From: Ornithodoros turicata
Taxonomy: Eukaryota; Arthropoda; Arachnida; Ixodida; Argasidae
DNA length: 64,000 nt
Direction: 5' to 3'
Assembly: GCF_037126465.1 (NCBI RefSeq)
Contig: NC_088201.1
Coordinates: 69,834,879-69,898,878 of the forward strand
In this document: in pieces, positions 1-11,800 of the stretch
How positions within the stretch are numbered: the first letter of the stretch is position 1
Layout of the letters: every line of letters starts with the position of its first letter
Notes under the pieces: model-generated
Seen by the model: only the letters and a program-made list of their open reading frames with translations
The model's database searches: none
Told to the model about the DNA's origin: nothing
Translations under genes and position numbers: made by a program

Positions 1-400
1 TTGGGCCGATATCGGGGGTGTCGGCAGGAGCACATCGGGGTGCTGCTTGGGATAAACAATTTGAGCACAGGTAACTCACACACTTCTGGTACATCTTACA
101 AATTATACGTAGTGCATAGTCCACATCCACTGGTTAGTCGCGTGCCGTCCCAAACTGCGGCAAAAGGCAGAGGATCCTCCGAGAGCCAGGATCACAGAGG
201 TATCGGCCCGCCATCGGTCGCTCATCCACAACTGACATCGGCCCACTGCCTCACTGTGACATCGGCCCCGTGTACAGCTGTGATGAAAGCCCGACCTCGG
301 GTGATGTTTCAAAACGGATGTTGGGCCGACATGATGGGTGTCGCCAAACGAACACTGGGCCGCTGTCAGCCCAACATCGGTGTGCTGCCTGGGTAAGGAA
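1..400. repeat. Degenerate GGCCCAACATCGG-type repeats
   Basis: The segment at the window edge holds imperfect copies of a motif that reads TTGGGCCGAYATSRKGGGTG at 1-20 and again near 321-340, with related pieces such as CCCAACATCGGTGTGCTG at 371-388. Copies occur in both orientations. This looks like an old short-period repeat or the end of an element that continues outside the window. No gene is supported here; the short open frames on both strands show no recognisable domain. Confidence 0.35.
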
Positions 401-1549
401 GGGCTGCAGCTGTGGTGTGCTGAGGAAGCTAGCGCCATCATCATGCGCCGACTAAAAACTTCAATGCGGAGGCAAGGCCAAGCCAAGTATGTGGCATTGC
501 CGTCATTCGCAACCGCCGGAAGCGGAACCAGCTCTCACCAACTCCCCATAGAGCCCATAGTATAGGTAAATTCACACAACACTGGGCACACGACCAATGA
601 GAATGCAGTGATTGCTCTTTCAATCCTCCAATCAGAAGTCTTTCCGTCTGGCTCGCAGCCCGATCGGTTCTGGCTGTTGGTGACTTCTGCTTTCCATACT
701 GGCTTGTACCGGCTACCCCTGACCTCTACGTCTACTAGCTTTTTTATGCACGCCGTAAAGTTATTCCGTGATTCCCAAACAACTGTGAAAAGTGTCGTAA
801 TGAACAGAAATTTATTTGAGTCATTATACTGACACAATCGGTGGGTTGAGGCATATACATACACTGAGCGTACTGAGTCCATTGCGTAGCGCTTCCTAGC
901 ACACTGGAACAAAGTTCAAACTTGCAAATCACGCGTATCGACACAGCTTATTCCCAGCAACGGAACAACTGTCACATACTTGCGCACAATCTCTTGATCA
1001 TCATGTCCTTGCCTGCTACACGTCAAACATAAAATGCGGCTGCTTCATGAATCCTATTTTCTTGTCACCGCTATGCTGATCTGACGGCGCTCGAACATGT
1101 TCATCGAGCCAGAATTCACGACAACACTTCAGTTTGAAATCCGATTGGCTGTTCGTAGACCGATGCTTGTGTCGAGAAACAGTACAACACGATCAAAGAC
1201 ACCATAATACACGGATAAGACGGCGAACGGCGAACGCACTTGCGTCCCAACGAAAGACACCGCCGACCCGGCGTCAGTGTCGCCAACTTTTTTCGGCGCT
1301 CCCTCCAAGTCAACCACAAAACCCTCTAGAATCTGGACAGAAACACCCATTTCTAAAAATATCGCGTATTTTCAGTGAAATAATTAGATATTGATGATAT
1401 ACTGATATATTCACTTGCGCGGAACAAGATGTCACAGGTTTTGTATACGCAGGCATGTCCTTTACCGAGCAACGCCCCGACTCGAGTTGAGGTGAGAGTA
1501 GTCAGAAAATAAAAATAGAGTAGGGCAGTAAGTAGAGTGGGGATCGAGT
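400..1549. other. Unassigned non-coding stretch
   Basis: I see no convincing gene, RNA or terminal repeat. The sequence is mixed-composition and is followed on the right by the 3' end of the hAT-like transposase remnant. A region near 1370-1430 is AT-rich. Confidence 0.4.
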
Positions 1550-3573
1550 CTAGAAGTCTGGCAGAACGCACTGCATGATGTCGTCGGGAAGATCTTTGTG
1601 AGCTTGCGAAGTGCTTGCAGACGTACGTGGCTCCGACGCACTGCCAGCTGGGGTGTATGCGGTTATGGTGCCAATGGAGCGCAGCACGTTTTCGGGCAGT
1701 TCATAGTCACGACAGCACTTTTTGTTTCTTTTAAGTCCAGCACGGACGCTCAGTATGGCGTTTAATACCCCGAGTCCCATTCGGTTTCGCATTTTGTTTT
1801 TCACGGTGTTCATTGCACTAAACAACCTCTCAACCTCGGCGTTCGAACATGGCAGAACTTGAAGGCGGATTGCAAAGTCCGCTAGCTCCTTGTACGGATT
1901 TTCCCCTGTGGCGTCCCTGTATTTGTCCACTTTGCTCCAGAATTTCACAGTGTCAGTGGTGTTCGTCCACTGTACAAGTGTCAGGTTATTCCACTGGAAG
2001 TCTATACGGGTTATAGTGCTGTCGTTCAAGCCTCTCTGCTCCATGATCGGGACAAGAGAATCTTTGACTGCTCGGAGATTTTTTGAAGGCGACAACAGGC
2101 TGACCGTCTCAAGGACGCTGGCGTTTTCCGGAATCCTTTGTTGCAGCTGCCTAATGAGACATTTGACGAACTCAACACATCTATCGCGAATGCCACCCTC
2201 GTCAATACGTAGACCCTTTTCTCGAAGCTCGCCCATTTTCTTCCCGAAGCTGTAGCCACGGTACGGCTTTGGATCCAGATAGCTGTCGATGTTTGTAGTC
2301 AGAACATCCACGCGTCATGTCGGAAGAAGCACCTTCTGAGCGAGCGATCTAAGCAACGTCACGAGGTCAGTTAACAGCCTCAAAGGGTCAGCCGTGTCTG
2401 CCTGGAAAGACTTGATGACTCTCTGAACGTCGGCCAGTATAGGCCTGAGGAACAACAAGTACGCCCTGTTCGTCTCGTCCTTGTACATGGTGTAAAGAAC
2501 CTCAGCCGCGTAACATTTCTCGACGAGACGAGTCACCTCAAAGTGCAACTGAAGCTCAGTCCACTGGTCGAGAATTCGCGAAATAGCAGTCTCAATGGAG
2601 AGCCATCTCGTGTCACTTGTTTGCACAAGCTTTAGTGGTTCCTGGCCGTCATTAAGGCATTTATAAATCCTCTCGTTTGTTGCCTGACGTGCACTTGATC
2701 TTGCAAACCAGTTGTAGGTTTCGCTCACGAGGTGCTCTAAACTTCTCGGCAGACTTTCTCTCGTCGCACAAGAGACAGCCAGCTGTAGAGTGGCAGACAC
2801 ACCTGATCAGGACCAAGTTCGGCACCTCTTCCTTCATCTTTGCGTAGACACCGTTGTTGATGCCCGTCATCACGCTTGCATTATCAGTGCCAATTCCTTC
2901 CAGATTCTTTAAGTTACGCGAAAACTTGCGCAGAGCATTTTTCACGGCATCCACAATGCCTTGTGCGTTGCATTCTTCGAGCCTTTCCAGAGCCAGAAAT
3001 GTGGACACAAGGCTGCTTCTGTTTTGGCTGAAGTATATTACTACAATACCGAGCAACTTCGTCAGAGTTATGTCCGTGAAGAAGACTGTACTTCCCCTCA
3101 CCGATATCATCTCTCAGTTCTTTGGCAAAGTGTGGAGAGATGATATTCTGCAACATGGCAGTGCATTTCGTTCTGTGAAGCTTTACTCCTGCTGCAGCCA
3201 GACTGTCGGAGATTTTATGCTTGTACAGTTCTCCAAGGTGGTCGACGGACAAAAGTGAACAATGAGAGGCGACAAATAGTGCCAGGGCACCTTCTAGTGT
3301 GCATCGGCTCTCGAGCTGCGCATGAAAGGTAGTCTGGGTTGCATAGCGCTTGAGAAAAGTGATGTAGCCTCCCTGTGCTTTGCTGTTAGGGCATGATCAT
3401 GCAAGTCCTTGCGCTCCGCGGTAAGAGTGCAACAGCAGAACTTACACCTTGCTTTATGCGGGCTTTGGGATACCTCTTCAAGCCAGTCTTTGAATTCATC
3501 AAGTTTAAGCTACTCCTCGGAGAACTTCTGTCGGTATGGTGACTTCTTCTCTGGATTAGAAGGCTCCCCAATT
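1550..3573 (-). pseudogene. hAT-superfamily transposase remnant with N-terminal zinc finger
   Basis: Read on the minus strand, the parts appear in the order of a ZNF862/KIAA1586-like hAT transposase. First comes a TTF/BED-like zinc finger (DEFKDWLEE, then RCKFCCC and HDHALTAKH, about 3385-3520). Next is the RNase H-like region with IGTDNASVMTGINNGVY and a CVCHS motif (2790-2930). A segment with DTRWLS follows (near 2610). Last is the hAT C-terminal dimerisation region with NAEVERLFSAMNTVKNKMRN (near 1780-1840), ending at TAG 1550-1552. The frame is broken: an in-frame TAG just before the zinc finger (about 3510), and shifts near 3320, 3090, 2800 and 2312. No intact ATG-to-stop reading exists, so I call it a pseudogene. 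Whether it was a transposon or a host-domesticated copy cannot be told, because I did not find clear terminal inverted repeats. Confidence 0.8.
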
Positions 3574-4658
3574 ATTGTGAGGAGGGATATTGTGCCCCAG
3601 AAGCAAACAGACTCGCGAAAAATCCAAAAACCAGCACGCGTCCGCCGTCACGGAGAGGATCGGACGCTTGGCCGGAGCAGACGCCAGCACACGAAGCACG
3701 AAGAAACCCCGAGTAAGCCGCATAAGGTGTGCAACACACTACTTTCTAAAACATCGTTCTGAAACTTCTGCAGTTTGTCGTCTGACATTCGTTGAGCCTG
3801 TTTTGGGGTCGTATTAGCAAAAATTTTATGGGTACCTGACGAAAGTTGAAATTCCTCTGAAATCCCTCCGAAGTGAAACCGAAACCTCCAGATTTTGCGA
3901 GGCAGTGGGGGCTGGCGGGACCAAGGGCCCGAAATAGACCTGTGCGCCGATGCCACTTTGACCGGCGGCGGCGGCGTCAGCGGCGCGAGGGCGTAAACGC
4001 GTATGCAAGCGCTGGTGGCCTGCGAGGTGTATACCATGTAGACTACAGTCGAAACCACATTATAAAAAGGCTCCACTTTTTATTTGAAAAAAAAAAAAGA
4101 TGTCTAACCGTAACAAATTGATCACGAAGAGATCTACTTCGATCACATCTGACTAGAACAAGCAGTGAAAGCCCGTAATCTGTGCACAGTGACATGGTTG
4201 CACACGCGTTGTACCCTCAGGGGGAATTTTTACAGAGGGCATAGTTGTCATGCACAAAAAACACCCCGGCCAGCGGATGAGGGGCAACGGCCCCCTTGCC
4301 CTCCATCACTGTGCCCATGGGGATCAACCTAATACTGCCACGAATGAATGAAAACAACAACAATAATAATGACAGTATAGGAGCCACAAAGCTCGAGCGT
4401 TTTATACACGTCCCCTTTTACCAATGTTTTGCATTCGTTCAGCAACGATGAGAAGATTTTCATGTACCAACATACTCATTTATCGAACAGCTTATCTCCA
4501 TCCTTCTGTTTTGCGTTTATCAGGCACTCCTCGCAGAAGAAATAAGGTGCTAAGAGCTAAGTGCTAAGGTGCTAGAGCAACCACACCGCGCTCGTTTTCA
4601 ATGAACTTGGGATCTTATCAACAGAGAACAACGACACGCGCTTGAAAAACGGAGATCC
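3574..4658. other. Unassigned region with A-rich tract
   Basis: No domain is recognisable. An A12 tract lies at about 4088-4099. A minus-strand open frame around 3648-4076 might contain a decayed first exon of the hAT remnant (a start at about 3809), but its other residues look like chance translation. Confidence 0.35.
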
Positions 4659-4659
4659 A

Positions 4660-5012
4660 GTCTCTGATGCCATGACAGTTCAATACTCGCGGAAGCGCGC
4701 GAAACCACTTTGAGGTTCGCGCTCCGCAGTGGAACCGATCGGAACACGGAACGCGCGCGGGATATCAGCGCGCCGGGGTGGAGCCAGCTGCGGCGTCAGC
4801 GCGCAGAGAAATGGCGGCTCGCGGCGCGGCGGCGCACAGGTCTAGCCCGAAACTCGCCATTCCTTTGCGGGATAAAGTAAGGCACTTCATGCCTTTCACG
4901 TCATCGGACGTCAGAAAACGTCATAAATTGAACGTCATGGAGACATCCGGTGGCTAGTAATTACTGATTGGTTCCCATGACGATGAATTCGTTTTCTGGC
5001 CGATGATTGGCC
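4660..5012 (+). promoter_or_regulatory. CpG-rich promoter-like block with CRE, CCAAT and YY1-type motifs
   Basis: This block is GC- and CpG-rich (about 4680-4860) in otherwise moderate sequence. It contains AAATGGCGGC (4809-4818), which matches the YY1 consensus. Four copies of ACGTCA (CRE half-site) lie at 4898, 4908, 4918 and 4932, the first three exactly 10 bp apart. Two inverted CCAAT boxes (ATTGG) lie at 4967-4971 and 5006-5010. The order suits a TATA-less plus-strand promoter feeding the exon that ends at 5314. The motifs are seen directly; promoter activity is an inference. Confidence 0.5.
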
Positions 5013-5141
5013 GTTTTCAAATTTGTTCGCGAGCGCTCAAACAGGCGACAGCGCGGCGACTGTTCCGGCTGGAACCGGCGTCCACGGAGTCGCCAGCGTC
5101 CGTTTCGGACGGCTCATGTTGTGTAGCGGTTGGGTTGGACT

Positions 5142-5314
5142 ATGAGTTCGGATTTTTCTTGTTTAAAAACGCAAGATGTATCATGTGAATGTCCTCCAAC
5201 AGTGACAGCTGGCAGGGAAGATGCCTGCAACATTTCTGCTCTGCTTCTTGGTGTAGGAACTATTCGAGCGTCCGAACGCCTCGTACCCAATGCCCGGTCT
5301 ACGGCTGCCGACAG
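5142..5314 (+). CDS. Possible first coding exon upstream of the micro-exon array
   Basis: An ATG at 5142 opens a frame (MSSDFSCLKTQDVSCECPP...) that runs to 5314, where ACAG|GTAAGT is a strong 5' splice site. The unique 3' splice site at 5828 (TACTAAT branch-like motif at 5809-5815, ATTTTCATCTTGCAG) would join it to exon 2. The joined frame then reads Arg-His-stop at once, giving a protein of about 59 residues. A second ATG at 5189 in another frame also reaches the donor and stops within exon 2. No domain is recognised. The exon may be 5' leader of a non-coding RNA instead. Confidence 0.3.
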
Positions 5315-5828
5315 GTAAGTCATTTGTCACTGCTTGTTACCTTACAACACCGCATTCGTTTCGTGTATTGTGAATAAGTAGCTTAACAGTTACCGTAAAT
5401 CGGGACCGGAATACGCTGTGACCGAGACCGACAGCGTAGCTTGCAGATACGATGGTAGACTATATTTCTTTTCGTGAAGCAATATCATCTAAATGTTATG
5501 ATTAAATACCCGCTCACGTCGTGCTGTATGACGCTACTGCAGGTCTGATTCTCGGTGATTTCGCTCGACAAGTTTCGTCTGGCGTTGACTTCTCTTCTGT
5601 ACGTAGCCAAGTTTGTCAGGCTATTCGGCCTGAATATATTATTGTGAAGTAGCGCAATAAAAGGTATTTTTTCTGCTAAGGTCGTTTATCACACCCCATG
5701 GTTGCGAGCTTCACACATCCCTACCACCGTTCTTATTTTTCGCGCTCAATAGCACCTTTATTCTTTCTATTTACATTGCAACTTTCGCATGCATAGCTGT
5801 ATATCTTATACTAATTTTCATCTTGCAG

Positions 5829-8800
5829 ACACTGAGCTCCAGTCCCCGGTAGCAGTCCCCTTTGAAAAAATAAACGGTGAGCATAACTGCATGTCAATTG
5901 CTCTGCTCCCTGTAACAGTTTCCTTTCTCTTTGCAGTGTTTCGATGCCAGAGCTAACTGGTGGGTGCACATGGTTCCTTCGTATGTTCTTCCTTTGAAAA
6001 AATAAACGGTGAGCATAACTGCATGTCAATTGCTCTGCTCCCTGTAACAGTTTCCTTTCTTTTTGCAGTGTTTTGATGCCAGAGCTGACTGATGGGTGCA
6101 CATGGTTCCTTCGTATGTTCTTCCTTTGAAAAAATAAACGGTGAGCATAACTGCATGTCAATTGCTCTGCTCCCTGTAACAGTTTCCTTTCTCATTGCAG
6201 TGTTACGATGCCAGAGCTAACTGGCGGGTGCACATGGTTCCTTCGTATGTTCTTCCTTTGAAAAAATAAACGGTGAGCATAACTGCATGTCAATTGCTCT
6301 GCTCCCTGTAACAGTTTCCTTTCTTTTTGCAGTGTTTTGATGCCAGAGCTGACTGATGGGTGCACATGGTTCCTTCGTATGTTCTTCCTTTGAAAAAATA
6401 AACGGTGAGCATAACTGCATGTCAATTGCTCTGCTCCCTGTAACAGTTTCCTTTCTCATTGCAGTGTTACGATGGCAGAGCTAACTGGCGGGTGCACATG
6501 GTTCCTTCGTATGTTCTTCCTTTGAAAAAATAAACGGTGAGCATAACTGCATGTCAATTGCTCTGCTCCCTGTAACAGTTTCCTTTCTCTTTGCAGTGTT
6601 TCGATGCCAGAGCTAACTGATGGGTGCACATGGTTCCTTCGTATGATCTTCCTTTAAAGAAATAAACGGTGAGTATAACTGCATGTCAATTGCTCTGCTC
6701 TCTGTAACAGTTTCCTTTCTCTTTGCAGTGTTTCGATGCCAGAGCTAACTGATGGCTGCACATGGTTCCTTCGTATGTTCTTCCTTTGAGAAAATAAACG
6801 GTGAGCATAACTGCATGTCAATTGCTCTGCTCCCTGTAACAGTTTCCTTTCTCTTTGCAGTGTTTCGATGCCAGAGCTAACTGATGGGTGCACATGGTTC
6901 CTTCGTATGTTCTTCCTTTGAAGAAATAAACGGTGAGCATAACTGCATGTCAACTGCTCTGCTCTCTGTAACAGTTTCCTTTCTCTTTGCAGTGTTTCGA
7001 TGCCAGAGCTAACTGATGGCTGCACATGGTTCCTGCGTATGTTCTTCCTTTGAGAAAATAAACGGTGAGCATAACTGCATGTCAATTGCTCTGCTCCCTG
7101 TAACAGTTTCCTTTCTCTTTGCAGTGTTTCGATGCCAGAGCTAACTGATGGGTGCACATGGTTCCTTCGTATGTTCTTCCTTTGAAGAAATAAACGGTGA
7201 GCATAACTGCATGTCAACTGCTCTGCTCCCTGTAACAGTTTCCTTTCTCTTTGCAGTGTTTCGATGCCAGAGCTAACTGATGGGTGCACATGGTTCCTTC
7301 GTATGTTCTTCCTTTAAAGAAATAAACGGTGAGTATAACTGCATGTCAATTGCTCTGCTCCCTGTAACAGTTTCCTTTCTCTTTGCAGTGTTTCGATGCC
7401 AGAGCTAACTGATGGGTGCACATGATTCCTTCGTATGTTCTTCCTTTGAAGAAATAAACGGGGAGTATAACTGCATGTCAGTTGCTCTGCTCCCTGTAAC
7501 AGTTTCCTTTCTCTTTGCAGTGTTTCGATGCCAGAGCTAACTGATGGGTGCACATGGTTCCTTCGTATGTTCTTCCTTTGAAAAAATAAACGGTGAGCAT
7601 AACTGCATGTCAATTGCTCTGCTCCCTGTAACAGTTTCCTTTCTCTTTGCAGTGTTTCGATGCCAGAGCTAACTGATGGGTGCACATGGTTCCTTCGTAT
7701 GTTCTTCCTTTGAAGAAGTAAACGGTGCGCATAACTGCATGTCAATTGCTCTGCTCCCTGTAACAGTTTCCTTTCTCTTTGCAGTGTTTCGATGCCAGAG
7801 CTAACTGATGGGTGCACATGGTTCCTTCCTATGTTCTTCCTTTGAAGAAATAAACGGTGAGTATAACTGCATGTCAATTGCTCTGCTCCCTGTAACAGTT
7901 TCCTTTCTCTTTGCAGTGTTTCGATGCCAGAGCTAACTGATGGATGCACATGGTTCCTTCGTATGTTCTTCCTTTGAAGAAATAAACGGTGAGCATAACT
8001 GCATGTCAATTGCTCTGCTCCCTGTAACAGTTTCCTTTCTCTTTGCAGTGTTTCGATGCCAGAGCTAACTGATGGGTGCACATGGTTCCTTCGTATGTTT
8101 TTCCTTGGAAAAAATAAACTGTGAGTATAACTGCATGTCAATTGCCCTGCTCCCTGTAAGAATTTCCTTTCTCTTTGCAGTGTTTCGATGCCAGAGCTAA
8201 CTGATGGGTGCACATGGTTCCTGCGTATGTTCTTCCTTTGAAGAAATAAATGGTGAGCATAACTGCATGTCAGTTGCTCTGCTCCCTGTAACAGTTTCCT
8301 TTCTCTTTGCAGTGTTTCGATGCCAGAGCTAACTGATGGGTGCACATGGTTCCTTCGTATGTTCTTCCTTTGAAGAAATAAACGGTGAGTATAACTGCAT
8401 GTCAATTGCTCTGCTCCCTGTAACAGTTTCCTTTCTCTTTGCAGTGTTTCGATGCCAGAGCTAACTGATGGCTGCACATGGTTCCTTCGTATGTTCTTCC
8501 TTTGAGAAAATAGACGGTGAGCATAACTGCATGTCAATTGCTCTGCTCCCTGTAACAGTTTCCTTTCTCTTTGCAGTGTTTCGATGCAAGAGCTAGCTGA
8601 TGGGTGCACATGGTTCCTTCGTATGTTCTTCCTTTGAAAAAATAAACGGTGAGCATAACTGCATGTCAATTGCTCTGCTCCCTGTAACAGTTTCCTTTCT
8701 CTTTGCAGTGTTTCGATGCCAGAGCTAGCTGATGGGTGCACATGGTTCCTTCGTATGTTCTTCCTTTGAAGAAATAAACGGTGAGCGTAACTGCATGTCA

Positions 8801-11800
8801 ATTGCTCTGCTCCCTGTTACAGTTTCCTTTCTCTTTGCAGTGTTTCGATGCCAGAGCTAACTGATGGGTGCAGATGGTTCCTTCGTATGTTCTTCCTTTG
8901 AAGAAATAAACGGTGAGTATAACTGCATGTCAGTTGCTCTGCTCCCTGTAACAGTTTCCTTTCTCTTTGCAGTGTTTCGATGCCAGAGCTAACTGATGGC
9001 TGCACATGGTTCCTTCGTATGTTCTTCCTTTGAGAAAATAAACGGTGATCATAACTGCATGTCAATTGCTCTGCTCCCTGTAACAAATTCCTTTCTCTTT
9101 GCAGTGTTTCGATGCCAGAGCTAAGTGATGGGTACACATGGTTCCTTCGTGTGTTCTTCCTTTGAAAAAATAAACGGTGAGCATAACTGCATGTCAATTA
9201 GTCTGCTCCCTGTAACAGTTTCCTTTCTCTTTGCAGTGTTTCGATGCCAGAGCTAACTGATTGGTGCACATGGTTCCTTCGTATGTTCTTCCTTTGAAGA
9301 AATAAACGGTGAGTACAACTGTATGTCAATTGCTCTGCTCCCTGTAACAGTTTCCTTTCTCTTTGCAGTGTTTCGATGCCAGAGCTAACTGATGGGTGCA
9401 CATGGTTCCTTCGTATGTTCTTTCTTTGAAAAAATAAACGGTGAGCATAACTGCATGTCAATTGCTCTGCTCCCTGTAACAGTTTCCTTTCTCTTTGCAG
9501 TGTTTCGATGCCAGAGCTAACTGATGGGTGCACATGGTTCCTTCGTATGTTCTTTCGTTGAAAAAATAAACGGTGAGCATAACTGCATGTCAATTGCTCT
9601 GCTCCCTGTAACAGTTTCCTTTCTCTTTGCAGTGTTTCGATGCCAGAGCTAACTGATGGGTGCACATGGTTCCTTCGTATGTTCTTCCTTTGAAGAAATA
9701 AACGGTGAGCATAACTGCATGTCAATTGCTCTGCTCCCTGTAACAGTTTCCTTTCTCTTTGCAGTGTTTGGATGCCAGAGCTAACTGATTGGTGCACATG
9801 GTTCCTTCGTATGTTCTTCCTTTGAAGAAATAAACGGTGAGTACAACTGTATGTCAATTGCTCTGCTCCCTGTAACAGTTTCCTTTCTCTTTGCAGTGTT
9901 TCGATGCCAGAGCTAACTGATGGGTGCACATGGTTCCTTCGTATGTTCTTTCTTTGAAAAAATAAACGGTGAGCATAACTGCATGTCAATTGCTGTGCTC
10001 CCTGTAACAGTTTCCTTTCTCTTTGCAGTGTTTCGATGCCAGAGCTAACTGATGGGTGCACATGGTTCCTTCGTATGTTCTTTCTTTGAAAAAATAAACG
10101 GTGAGCATAACTGCATGTCAATTGCTCTGCTCCCTGTAACAGTTTCCTTTCTCTTTGCAGTGTTTCGATGCCAGAGCTAACTGATGGGTGTACATGGTTC
10201 CTTCGTGTGTTCTTCCTTTGAAAAAAATAAACGGTGAGCATAACTGCATGTCAATTAGTCTGCTCCCTGTAACAGTTTCCTTTCTCTTTGCAGTGTTTCG
10301 ATGCCAGAGCTAACTGATTGGTGCACATGGTTCCTTCGTATGTTCTTCCTTTGAAGAAATAAACGGTGAGTACAACTGTATATCAATTGCTCTGCTCCCT
10401 GTAACAGTTTCCTTTCTCTTTGCAGTGTTTCGATGCCAGAGCTAACTGATGGGTGCACATGGTTCCTTCGTATGTTCTTTCTTTGAAAAAATAAACGGTG
10501 AGCATAACTGCATGTCAATTGCTCTGCTCCCTGTAACAGTTTCCTTTCTCTTTGCAGTGTTTCGATGCCAGAGCTAACTGATGGGTGCACATGGTTCCTT
10601 CGTATGTTCTTTCTTTGAAAAAATAAACGGTGAGCATAACTGCATGTCAATTGCTCTGCTCCCTGTAACAGTTTCCTTTCTCTTTGCAGTGTTTCGATGC
10701 CAGAGCTAACTGATGGGTGCACATGGTTCCTTCGTATGTTCTTTCTTTGAAAAAATAAACGGTGAGCATAACTGCATGTCAATTGCTCTGCTCGCTGTAA
10801 CAGTTTCCGTTCTCTTTGCAGTGTTTCGATGCCAGAGCTAACTGATGGGTGCACATGGTTCCTTCGTATGTTCTTCCTTTGAAGAAATAAACGGTGAGCA
10901 TAACTGCATGTCAATTGCTCTGCTCCCTGTAACAGTTTCCTTTCTCTTTGCAGTGTTTCGATGCCAGAGCTAACTGATGGGTGCACATGGTTCCTTCGTA
11001 TGTTCTTCCTTTGAAAAAATAAACGGTGAGCATAACTGTATGTTAATTGCTCTGCTCCCTGTAACAGTTTCCTTTCTCTTTGCAGTGTTTGGATGCCAGA
11101 GCTAACTGATTGGTGCACATGGTTCCTTCGTATGTTCTTCCTTTGAAGAAATAAACGGTGAGTACAACTGTATGTCAATTGCTCTGCTCCCTGTAACAGT
11201 TTCCTTTCTCTTTGCAGTGTTTCGATGCCAGAGCTAACTGATGGGTGCACATGGTTCCTTCGTATGTTCTTCCTTTGAAAAAATAAACGGTGAGCATAAC
11301 TGTATGTTAATTGCTCTGCTCCCTGTAACAGTTTCCTTTCTCTTTGCAGTGTTTCGATGCCAGAGCTAACTGATGGGTGCACATAGTTCCTTCGTATGTT
11401 CTTCCTTTGAAGAAATAAACGGTGAGTGTAATTGCATGTCAATTGCTCTGCTCCCTGTAACAGTTTCCTTTCTCTTTGCAGTGTTTCGATGCCAGAGCTA
11501 ACTGATGGGTGCACATGGTTCCTTCGTATGTTCTTCATTTGAAAAAATAAACGGTGAGCATAACTGCATGTCAATTGCTCTGCTCCCTGTAGCAGTTTCC
11601 TTTCTCTTTGCAGTGTTTCGATGCCAGAGCTAACTGATGGGTGCACATGGTTCCTTCGTATGTTCTTCCTTTGAAGAAATAAACGGTGAGCATAACTGCA
11701 TGTCAATTGCTCTGCTCCCTGTAACAGTTTCCTTTCTCTTTGCAGTGTTTCGATGGCAGAGCTAACTGATGGGTGCACATGGTTCCCTCGTATGTTTTTC

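Noticed and set aside
5003..5188. 61-codon frame starting in the promoter block
   Set aside because: It begins at the inverted CCAAT box, ends before the donor at 5314 and shows no domain.
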